Positions 36,674 to 45,569 of a stretch of 64,000 nt of DNA are shown piece by piece. Every line of letters starts with the position of its first letter. Position 1 is the first letter of the stretch. The stretch lies in assembly GCA_020226215.1 (NCBI GenBank), contig CM035232.1:64948184-65012183 (forward strand), in the 5' to 3' direction. The notes below the pieces were generated by a model. It saw nothing but the letters and a program-made list of their open reading frames with translations, had not been told where the DNA came from and ran no database searches. The translations under genes and the position numbers were made by a program. Source of the stretch: Sindora glabra. Taxonomy: Eukaryota > Streptophyta > Magnoliopsida > Fabales > Fabaceae.

Positions 36674-37243
36674 TAGGGGTGAGCAAATGTAACCTAACTT
36701 CATTTTTTACCCCAAACCTAACCCAAAATGAATAAGGCTTGGACTAAGAATTCAAGCCTAAGGGTTAAGTTTGAGCAAAGTTTTAATCCTGTTTTATAAC
36801 TAGGTCGAACTTGGGCATGCATATTCAAAATCAAGTCGGCCCTCAAATTTGGCTCAATTTTATATTTATATATTAAATATTTTATTATATTATATATTTG
36901 ACATATATTATATGACATAAATCTTAATCATATAAAATTAGTATATATGTATATAATATTTTTTCTTTGTTATATATATATATATATATATTAAATATAA
37001 TATATGCATAAATATAAATATATTTTATATGTTTATAGGGTTTAATTATAATATATATTTTAAAATCAAGCTTAAACCAAGCTATGCTTACACATCCTCA
37101 TTTCAAAAAATGTCAAGGTTAAGGATAGAAAATATGAAAAAAAAAAAATATGGATCAAACTAAGCTTAAACTAAGCAAAAATATATTAATATTTATATAA
37201 GCTCAATTTAAACCCAACCTAATCTGATTTTAGCCTACCCCTA
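36674..37243. mobile_element. hAT-type MITE with perfect 8-bp target duplication
   Basis: The ends are TAGGGGTGAGCAAATG and, on the reverse strand of the right end, TAGGGGTAGGCTAAAAT. Both flanks read ACATAAAT (36666-36673 and 37244-37251), a perfect 8-bp duplication as made by hAT transposases. The inner ends hold 'AACCTAACC ... CCCAACCTAA' strings typical of this MITE type. At 570 bp it has no transposase. The minus-strand open frame 36718-36918 lies inside it and is not a gene. An (AT)n tract is at 36970-36991. Confidence 0.9.
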
Positions 37244-37251
37244 ACATAAAT

Positions 37252-38622
37252 GTTTCCATATTTAATTAAGGCCAAGTTTATAATACCCAAATAAGTTTTA
37301 ATAATGTGGATATCCAAAACAATAGACAACATTATTACTTATAGATTTAATTGAACACATAATTACCATTAGATTTTTAGGGCAAATAATAAGCATTTAT
37401 TGCTTGATAACTTTGTATTTATTAAATTAGGTTTTACAATAACAAATATAACCCATTAATTTTAATTAAATGCTATATACAGCAAAAATTAAATTCAAAA
37501 TTAGGCTCAAAATCTTTTATATTTATTAGATTAAGTTTTACAAATTTGTTCAATCATCCTATATTGAATGATGACTTTTGATTTATATTTGATATCTAAT
37601 TTTAGATCCTATTTTTTATGCATATAACATTGCTGAAGCATAAATCACAATATGAATTTATTATCCAAGTATATATACTCAATAAAAAGGTACCAAACAT
37701 GGAAGTCTGACCCCCAAATTAATTCATTCATCTTTATTTGAATCAAATGTAAATAGCTCCTAAATGGGTGACAACAAGCACAATAATTTCTTTCCTTTTT
37801 TATAATTTTTTTTTTATACATTTATACTAAAAAACACACAAAAACACAATTTTAGTTGTATAAGCTTTTTTCTTGACACATTTAACCTATCAACTAAAGC
37901 CATTAAACTCTCACTTAGGTATAATTACTCTCAATAGCCAACAAGTCAAAGGTGACAACATTATTTATCATATTAGGATTAGGAAGGGCTAAAAAGATTA
38001 CCATCCCTCTTCTATTGCAAGAAGTGCATGCTAGGCAAAATGTTAATGTAATACTTCTCTTGTATCCTTTTTTCTAACTCATATCTTTTCATAAATTGGT
38101 CCTCAATCTCATTAATTTATGATTATCCAATTTTTTTTAACTCATGTCTTTTCATAAATTGGTCCTAAGTCTTATTAATTTACTTGAGATTTCCTTTTAT
38201 AAAATACTTCTAAGTCTCACTAACTTATAAGAGGATGTGGGTGAACATTGAGGCCTCGTTTGTTTGGATGGAATTAAAATAGGAGAAAGCATTTTACTTA
38301 TTTAATACCAAATAATAAATATGAAGAGTTTATAAAAAAGTAATTTTCTCTGTTTTAAAGAAGAATTTACTTTCCTTTATTACCATACCTTTAGATATCC
38401 TTTTTTTTTAACCACAAATATGATTAACATGTCCTTTTTTCATCAACATATATATATAAATAATATTTTTGTATAAAAAATATTTTATAAAGAAATAAAT
38501 GAAGCTTAAGTATAAGAGTTATTTAAGAATTATTTGTTAAAAAAATTTCTATTTTTTTTTAATTTCACTATTTCACCTACTTTCTCACATGTGTAACAGC
38601 TCCACAATAAGACACTTGTACG
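37252..38622. other. AT-rich spacer with a short tandem repeat
   Basis: No gene is seen. AACTCAT(A/G)TCTTTTCATAAA, continuing TTGGTCCT, occurs at about 38076 and 38140 (period about 64 bp), with a weaker third copy near 38190. GAGGCCTCGTTTGTTTGG at 38250 looks like one end of a PIF/Harbinger MITE, but no partner end was found. Confidence 0.5.
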
Positions 38623-39273
38623 TAGAGGTGTTAAAATGGATTAGTTCTAATGGATTAACTTGGGATTAATATAATTTTTTTTTGCATGGATTAGAATTTG
38701 TATAAAAAAGAATAAAAATGGTCTGACTTAATAAGAGATTAAAACTGATTAGCTTAACTTGATAAAGGATTAGAATTGGTCAGTTGAAGTCTATCAAGCT
38801 ACTGAATTAGCTTGTTAGCCTAATAGCAATGACAATATAGAATAAGTAATATAAATATAAAATTAATTAATTAGTGTGTATATGTATGTATGTGTGTATA
38901 TTAAATTATATTTTAAAAAAATATTTAATATTCAAATTAATAAGTTTATATATTTAATATTGTCAAAACATATTTTAAAAAATTATTAAAATTAAAGCCA
39001 AACACATACATTTCTATCCTATAAATTTTCATTAATTTTATATTAAATTTGTCAAATTTTACTTAATTTGCAATTAAATTCTTATATTTTTTATTTTTAC
39101 TATAGTTTCTATTAAATTTTCATTTAATTTTATTATTAAGTGAAACATGTAAATAATGTTTTAATTCATGTTGAAATTTATATTATGTTATGTAGGATGA
39201 TAATATATATAGACTAACTAATTTTTTATCTAATTCTTATTATCCTACATCTCATTCAATGCTTGAAATTTAG

Positions 39274-39552
39274 ATTAATTGTAATTTTTCATTTTTAAAA
39301 TTTAGAAGTACTGATAATTTTAAGATCAGTATTGATGAATGCTTATCGAAGAGGAATAAATATTTTCGAGATATTCCTTCTTTATATATTATAGCTACAA
39401 TTATGGATTCTAAACATAAAGAACGAGGAGTGAAATATGTATCAAATAAATATCATACAAATATGCAATATGAATTTAATATAAAATCATGCATGAATAA
39501 TGTAAATAATTTGTTTCATAATATTTATATTATTTCTTTTTTGTTCAAATAG
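39274..39552 (+). pseudogene. hAT transposase, middle (RNase H-fold) fragment
   Basis: A 92-codon open frame without a useful start codon reads KRNKYFRDIPSLYIIATIMD, SKHKERGVKYVSNKY and NVNNLFHNIYI. This matches the plant hAT segment 'YWKDIPLLYVIAxILDPRxKxxGVEYLL ... LFxxY' in the RNase H-like core. It stops at 39550, exactly where a LINE RNase H fragment in the other strand begins. The N-terminal zinc finger and first catalytic part are not readable upstream. Confidence 0.75.
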
Positions 39553-39587
39553 AAGGGGTTGAAGCTTAAAAGAGAAAACATAAAGAA

Positions 39588-39875
39588 TTACAAAGGAACT
39601 ATCCTAGGGTTAGGAACCCTAATAACATCATCTAAAAGCAAATTGTTAAGCCCTATAGGACATTGCCCAAGGATCTGAAGATCAACATTCATCTCAAGAC
39701 TAAATGAGGTAAGTCAATCTGTACATTTGTTGCCTTCCTAATAAATATGACAAATGTCCAATTGTTCATTACTAAGACACTACATGAGTCACAAAGAGTT
39801 AGATTTAAAAATAATTCTCCTATAACCTAAACACAAAGCTAAAGAAAGTTCATGATAGGCTATCCATATTTTAGC
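39588..39875 (-). pseudogene. RNase H domain of a LINE-type element, decayed
   Basis: In one minus-strand frame: IWIAYHELSLALCLGYRRII, FKSNSL, then ICHIY-EGNKCTD-LTSFSL and GLNNLLLDDVIRVPNPRIVPL, then a stop. This is the plant RNase H (RVT_3) pattern at the C-terminus of LINEs and similar genes ('GLxLAxxxGxRxVxVESDS ... HVYREGNRCADxLA ... GLxxLLxDDxxGVxxPRxV'). The part between SNSL and ICHIY is shortened, and four TAG/TGA stops interrupt it. It splits the hAT transposase and lies in the opposite strand, so it inserted after the hAT element. Confidence 0.75.
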
Positions 39876-40129
39876 TACATATACAATAGTAAATTTAATT
39901 TTTCACATTCATACATAGGCTCATCTTCTTCAAGAACATCCATATAATATCTTGATGAATATGATAACTTATTAGGTATAATCAATAATAGTTTAATTCT
40001 TACTTACTTATACCTATTGTAGCTAATATATCAATTTTTTTATATTTTAGAAAGGTAAAAAGCACAAAGAATATAATATCCTATATTTTTTCTTATGAGT
40101 TGTGATATAATAATTGCTCCAATTTCTTG

Positions 40130-40339
40130 ATAGTATCAGAAAATGCATTTTTTCTTAGCAAGCAAATTTTGGATGAGAAATCTCTACCAATAAGTCACAA
40201 GAATTAAGAGATACTCATTTGTTTAGAGGATTAGTATGATGTGGAAGATAGACAAAAAATAATTTTAGAAAAGATGGATTATCATGTGGTGAAAGAAGCA
40301 AAATTTAAAAATAGTGATATATTCATATATTATAATTAA
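40130..40339 (+). pseudogene. hAT transposase, C-terminal dimerisation domain
   Basis: One frame reads IVSENAFFLSKQILDEKSLP, ISHKN-EILICLED-YDVED, RQKIILEKMDYHV. It matches the hAT dimerisation motif 'VASESAFSxGGRVLDxxRSSLxPxxVEALxCxxDWL'. Two TAA/TAG stops are present, one at the Trp of 'DWL'. This should be the end of the protein; the stop at 40337-40339 precedes the right terminal repeat by 650 bp. Confidence 0.8.
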
Positions 40340-41170
40340 TGAAGTTACCCATTTTATTTACAAATAGTTAAAAATTTCCTGAACTAAGTTTTATGATTTT
40401 TACCTTATACTTTAGAGTTTTCCATATAAAAAATAATCTATGTTGATTTATTTTCTTATAATTTTAATATTAGTCTTGTTTGAGAATAATAATAGTAACA
40501 AAACAATAGTAAAAATAAAAAAAAATATATTCCATCAAAGTTGAACTAAATCTTTATAAAAATTTTTAATATTTTATATTAAAATTGCAATTTACAAATT
40601 AAAAAAATTAAATAAAAGTTTTTAATTCTACTAGAAGCTTGAAATGTGATTTTTCAAATAATATTTTATATTAGAGTCCTATTTATAACTTGTTATTTAT
40701 GGTTATTACTTTTTAAATATAATTTCATTTTAACTAAAAATATAAATTTTATTTGAAATAATAATAACCATAACAATAATAATAAGATATTTCAATTAAT
40801 TACTGCTTCTAATTTGAATTTAATATTTTAAATTTAATGGATTGTGAAACTTGTCCAAAACAATTTGATAAATGTTAATTTAAGATTAAAATTGGAATTT
40901 GTATCGTGATAACTTGACTTGGCCTTAATCTAATGAAAAAATGGCCTAACTTAGTACTAAGACTAATTGGCATATTTTAACAAGTTTACTTGTACATCCA
41001 AAACAAAAAATGGGAAAGGAATCAAGAGAATAGAGTAAGAATATTATTACTTGCATTAACTCTAGCTCTTTAGACACTATATAAGAAATGATTAACACAA
41101 GTGAATGCAATGTAAATCTAAGGCCGTGAAAGTAGTAATATTTTTTGGGTATTAATTAAGTGGGAATTGA

Positions 41171-43612
41171 TTAACACAGATCTTGACCCGAATTGGAAGG
41201 GGAAGGGTAGGGAGGAATGGGCACTTCGGCTAAACCTTCAAGCATTTGGGTAACTTTCCTCATGGTGGGCCTTAAAGCCGGGTCATCTTGAACACACCAG
41301 AGGGCAACCATCACTAACTTCTCTAGATACGTCTTGTCATACAATGCCTCCTTATCATCTTTAACCAAAGCCTCAAATCTACCTTCTGTATAGCAGTCAA
41401 AAGCCCAATCAGTTAGGATTGCTTTCTCTGACTCATCAGTGATCTCTACATTCACACATCTCAGGCAACAAATGATTTCAAGTAGCATTACACCAAAGCT
41501 ATACACATCCACTTTAGCTGTGATTGGCATATTTCTGAACCATTCAAGTGCAACATACCCTTTTGTTCCTCTTACAGCAGTACTGGTTCGGCTTTGATTC
41601 ATGTTCAGGAGTTTGGCCAATCCGAAGTCAGAAATCCGAGCATTGTAATGATCATCAAGGAGTATGTTTTCAGGCTTTATGTCACAATGAATGATCTGCG
41701 TCCTGCACTCGTCGTGCAAATAAAGAAGGCCTCTCGCAATTCCGAATGCAATCTGGAGTCTCAGGTGCCAACTGGGTTTCAAGTTACTAAAAAGAAGGCC
41801 TGCCAAAGTGCCGTTGCTCATGTATTCATACACAAGCAGTCGCTCTTCTCCTTCGTTGCAGAATCCGAACAATCGCACCAAATTCTTGTGATGGGTCTGT
41901 CCAATGACATTTACTTCATTCTTGAATTCCTTCTCAGTGTCTTGCAGGAGAGAAATGTTCAACTTTTTGACGGCCACATGAATTGTGGAATCCTCCATGT
42001 TTAGGACCCCTTTGTAAACCACACCAAATGTTCCTCTTCCAATCTCTTCCTTGAATCCGTTCGTAGCGTCTAGAAGCTCCCGATAAGCAAAACACCGCAA
42101 ATTCGTTTTAACGGCGCTGTCACTCCTGTTAAGCCTCGTGATTTTTCGCTGGTTGTGGTGAATAAAGTACAGGGCCAGACAAACCACTGCAATCAACATC
42201 AAGTTGAGGAACGCGGAACTACCCAAAAGCACAGATCCAGCCAAAATCAAAGTCTTGTGGCTGTTTTTCTTGATAAAAGCAGGGCCAATCAGAGAGGAAT
42301 TGTCTTTCCTCACTTTGATAAACGCCTTGGCACCATTGTAACTGCGGTCAACTATACCATTTGTAAGTGGTAATTTCTTCTTCCAGCAGCTGTCACCCAG
42401 TCTGAAAATGGCAACTGCACACATACAGTCGTCCATGCAAGACTGCTTGCAGGCTTCTTCAGTGAAAGGCCTCAGAAGAACATAATCACACAGAGGCCAA
42501 TCTGTATCTATTAACACGTTAAATTCATAGAGATCTTTTGGGTTTCCACTAAGAGCATCCTCTTCGCATCCCTGTATGAAATCTGGTTTGCAGGCGCCGT
42601 AAGGGTCATTAGGATCAACAAGAGAATATCCCCTTGGGCAATGACAAACTGGCCTGCGGTTAGAATTATTCAAGGTACATATGCTATTATATCCACAAGT
42701 CCCAACTCCTCTAGTAACAAGATCTAGGCACATGTTATCTGGTATAGACCACAGAGGAGTCCAAATTTCATTACCAAGGAAGGTCTTTGGGTGTTGATAG
42801 AGCGTGAAAACTCCATCGAAATTAAGAGTTGCTCGAACATAAGAATTGGAGGCTGGTCTTTTCCCCTTCGATAAGTCAAATTTTTCACCGTTCTTTCTCA
42901 GAACATACATGTCTCCTGATTTGTTGAAAACCCATTGAAGCCCAGCAGTAGCACTTGATGTATTAGAAACGCCAGTGCCACTCTCAAAGTAGTTTTCATT
43001 AGCATAATCAGATGGTAAGTTTATAGTGTGAAATACAAGATCACCATCGTCTTGGAAAAGGGCCTCGAATCTTCCCCTAGAGAAATTCGTTTCTCTTAGC
43101 CGAGAAGAAAGCTTAGCTCCCCGTTCAAGAACCTGAGATGGCAACAATGTATCTCTGGGATCCATGAAAGTTTCCCAGACACTTGCATTTTTTTCATTTT
43201 CAAGGACAAAGTTTCCAGCGTCACTCAAGATTCCACCGGAAACTGTAACATTGACGCTATCTGGTTTCCATAATTCACTACCATCCGGTGCAGTAAGCAG
43301 AAGGCCATGATCTGCAGTAACCTCCACTTTTGAACCCTTTGGAGCTGGGTTGTTTTTATTGGCATACCAGACCACAGTTTTGTCTGGAATCTTGGCATAC
43401 CAGATTGAAAGCAAGAAAAGATCATTAATTTCTTTAAGTTGGAGGAAGCCAAAGGCAAAATCCCCAGATGCTGAAACCACCAAAGCAGTGGTATCTGTGC
43501 CTGCAGTGATGGAGTCACCAACAGTTACGTTGCTTCTGGTTTGGGCTAAGACACTACTAATGGATGAAACAAGTAGTGAAGTTAGGAGAAACGGAAGCAG
43601 AGGCGAAGCCAT
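41171..43612 (-). CDS. G-type lectin S-receptor-like Ser/Thr protein kinase (LECRK/RLK1 type)
   Basis: Single-exon gene for an 813-residue plasma-membrane receptor kinase, the usual length and structure for the family. Seen in order: signal peptide (1-23, ends VLA/Q), B-lectin domain (about 27-150), EGF-like Cys cluster (C295-C341), PAN-like region (about 349-433, QSCMDDCMC), one membrane span (about 454-484), and kinase domain (about 520-795) with glycine loop GRGTFG (525-530), Lys549 of VAVKK, Glu566, HCDIKPEN (642-649) and DFG (662-664). HCD in place of HRD makes it a non-RD kinase, common in immune receptors (family knowledge). The APE motif is ALE (688-690). An ATG 24 codons upstream (43684) is in frame, but I chose 43612 because it opens directly with the signal peptide. 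The ligand is unknown. It is flanked by a hAT element downstream and a MITE upstream. Confidence 0.95.
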   Translation of the reverse strand: MASPLLPFLLTSLLVSSISSVLAQTRSNVTVGDSITAGTDTTALVVSASGDFAFGFLQLKEINDLFLLSIWYAKIPDKTVVWYANKNNPAPKGSKVEVTADHGLLLTAPDGSELWKPDSVNVTVSGGILSDAGNFVLENEKNASVWETFMDPRDTLLPSQVLERGAKLSSRLRETNFSRGRFEALFQDDGDLVFHTINLPSDYANENYFESGTGVSNTSSATAGLQWVFNKSGDMYVLRKNGEKFDLSKGKRPASNSYVRATLNFDGVFTLYQHPKTFLGNEIWTPLWSIPDNMCLDLVTRGVGTCGYNSICTLNNSNRRPVCHCPRGYSLVDPNDPYGACKPDFIQGCEEDALSGNPKDLYEFNVLIDTDWPLCDYVLLRPFTEEACKQSCMDDCMCAVAIFRLGDSCWKKKLPLTNGIVDRSYNGAKAFIKVRKDNSSLIGPAFIKKNSHKTLILAGSVLLGSSAFLNLMLIAVVCLALYFIHHNQRKITRLNRSDSAVKTNLRCFAYRELLDATNGFKEEIGRGTFGVVYKGVLNMEDSTIHVAVKKLNISLLQDTEKEFKNEVNVIGQTHHKNLVRLFGFCNEGEERLLVYEYMSNGTLAGLLFSNLKPSWHLRLQIAFGIARGLLYLHDECRTQIIHCDIKPENILLDDHYNARISDFGLAKLLNMNQSRTSTAVRGTKGYVALEWFRNMPITAKVDVYSFGVMLLEIICCLRCVNVEITDESEKAILTDWAFDCYTEGRFEALVKDDKEALYDKTYLEKLVMVALWCVQDDPALRPTMRKVTQMLEGLAEVPIPPYPSPSNSGQDLC

Positions 43613-43684
43613 TGCTGGAAAAGAAACAATTCGATTAATGCTTTTGTAAGGAGGCATAGTACCTTGTAACCAAACTGAAGTCAT

Positions 43685-43692
43685 TCTTATAG
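43685..43692 (-). promoter_or_regulatory. Possible TATA box of the kinase gene
   Basis: The minus strand reads CTATAAGA about 75 bp upstream of the chosen start codon. A transcript starting 25-35 bp further on would begin near 43655 and exclude the ATG at 43684, which supports translation from 43612. This is based on position and sequence only. Confidence 0.35.
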
Positions 43693-43829
43693 AAAAATTG
43701 GTTTCACCAAAGCGAAAGCAGAGGCAAAACTATTGACCACGATTTCACAGGTAGCCTTACTTTGAATATTCAGAAGTTGAACAAACCTATTAGCAATTTC
43801 TGGACAGGAAAGGAATATCAATGAATGAA

Positions 43830-44317
43830 TAGTGTTATACATGGGCCGGGTCAAGTAGATTTCAGGCCAGGCCAACCAAACCAAATTATATGAAATTTAT
43901 AGCATGGCCTAATCCGATTATTTAAATGAATGATCCGTCAGGCCAGCCCGATTATCCAAATAATTTTTTTTAATTATTTTTTAAGTGAAAAAATAATTTT
44001 TATTTATAAAAATGATATATTTAAAGACATAATATGATATTTAAATATATAAAATATTTAATTATATCAAATTAATTTTTTACATTAAAAATAATTAGAT
44101 ATAATTATTTTTCTAATATATAATTAAATTATAAAAAATAAATTAATATAATCAGATCAAGCCTATTGGACTTTTTTATCTTAATCCGAACCCAACCCAA
44201 TTATTAATTAGACTTTTTTAAAAAAGCCTAATGGGCTATCAGCCTAAAAAAAGAGAGCTCAAATCCTCTATTTTTACGAGCCGAGCCTATCGAGCTAGGT
44301 GATTATGTACATCTCTA
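43830..44317. mobile_element. hAT-like MITE in the kinase promoter
   Basis: The left end TAGTGTTATACATGGGCC resembles the reverse strand of the right end, TAGAGATGTACATAATCACC. The ends are rich in GGCCxGxCC and GAGCCGAGCCTATCGAGC strings and the middle is pure AT, the build of a common plant hAT MITE type ('TAGGGGTGTACATGGG'). No 8-bp duplication could be matched, so the borders are approximate. It begins about 220 bp upstream of the kinase start codon. The minus-strand open frame 43687-43884 partly overlaps it and is not a gene. Confidence 0.6.
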
Positions 44318-45569
44318 TTTGCAAATTGTATTTTTCTGTTTGGAAACTTCTTAATAAAGTAATAATATAATTTTTCAGGTCAAGCTGCCAGTAAAGTTCG
44401 CAGGTTGTGAATCGGCCCGTTTAGTTACGGCTTTTATAGATTCAGGCTATTAAAATAGACACTGGTTTAAATGTGGATTAAATTCAATTTCATGGTTTCC
44501 ACAAACTAATTTGCAGATGCATTCGATTGGCTTATATAATTTTTTTAATTTTATAAATCTTTAAATTTTTAATCTATACAATATCATATTTTTTTAACTT
44601 TTAATTATATAAAGTTGTGTCATGAATTATTCTTAAATAATATTTTTATTTTATGAATATTTTATAACATATATGCATATATGCATAATATTATTTTGAA
44701 ATTATATATAGATTTTAATTATATTATAACTTATTTATATATAGATATATATTATTTTGAAATGATTTTAAATTTTTTATTATTTAAAATTAAGTTTGAC
44801 AATTTAAAATATTTTAATTTTTATAAAAGGAAAAACTTGCAAGTTGATTCAGTCACTCATAAACTTTTAAGGAAAATTTGTAAATTAGTTCATCTATCCA
44901 TGAACTTTTTAGAACTAGATTAGGAGTTTTAATATGGAAGTTCAGAAAATACACAACGCAGCCTACATCAAATCAACCAAATTGGCCCGCATATCGATTT
45001 TATTTTTTGATTTTATTATGGTAAGCCTAAAAAAAAGTGGTATTTTTAATAAAAATTAAGGTAAAACCAATAAGTTGCTAGTTTTATCAAAAATAAAGGT
45101 AAAACTCATAAAATTGATATTTTTTTACATATAATCTTTCAATTCTTTCATTTTGTTAACTTCACTAACAATAAAATAATACAATTTTTTGAGTTTTGTT
45201 ACCTTATGCTGTTGAATTTTGTCATGGTGCACTGTTTAAAAAAAACTTGTGAGTTATTATAAAAATTTAGCGTAAAAACTATAAAATTTAAAATTTTTTT
45301 ATGTAAAATCTTGCAATTATTTTATAAAAACTTACATGCATATATAAATTTAACTTGTAATAAATATGTAAAGGATTGCAGCAAAAAATTTTTGAAAATT
45401 TTCAAGTTTACAAAAAAAAATTACAAGATTTAAAAATCTTTTTCTTTTTTGTTAATGTTTCAAAGATGTAATGATAATAATAATAAACTTTTTACGCTAA
45501 ATGAGTAGTAAATCATGGACTCTAAAGAAAAAATAAAAAATTAAGAGTAAATTATACTAATCTCTCATG
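44318..45569. other. AT-rich spacer, no gene recognised
   Basis: Nothing coding. Near 44835-44925 a phrase occurs twice in tandem (AAGTTGATTCAGTCACTCATAAACTTTT, split as GATTCAGTCACTCATAAAC and AGTTCATCTATCCATGAAC). Several strings like GTAAAACTCATAAAATTG recur near 45060-45310. The open frame at 44681-44923 is low-complexity. Confidence 0.4.

Larger units (their letters stand above)
38623..40988 (+). mobile_element. Decayed hAT transposon with terminal repeats
   Basis: The ends are TAGAGGTGTTAAAATGG and, on the reverse strand of the right end, TAAACTTGTTAAAATATG. The flanks read CTTGTACG (38615-38622) and CTTGTACA (40989-40996), an 8-bp duplication with one mismatch at a CpG, the hAT signature. 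Inside are two plus-strand transposase fragments (39274-39552 and 40130-40339). At 2.37 kb it is shorter than autonomous hAT elements and its coding region is incomplete. Its right end lies about 180 bp from the kinase stop codon, in the gene's 3' flank. Confidence 0.85.

Noticed and set aside
38250..38290. GAGGCCTCGTTTGTTTGG as the left end of a PIF/Harbinger MITE
   Set aside because: No inverted partner end or matching 3-bp flank was found within the following 400 bp.
41594..42373. Plus-strand open frames of 136 and 72 codons
   Set aside because: They lie antisense to the kinase coding region and follow its codon pattern; no domain is seen.
43225..43649. Open frames on both strands near the kinase 5' end
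   Set aside because: Shadows of the lectin-domain coding sequence in other registers.
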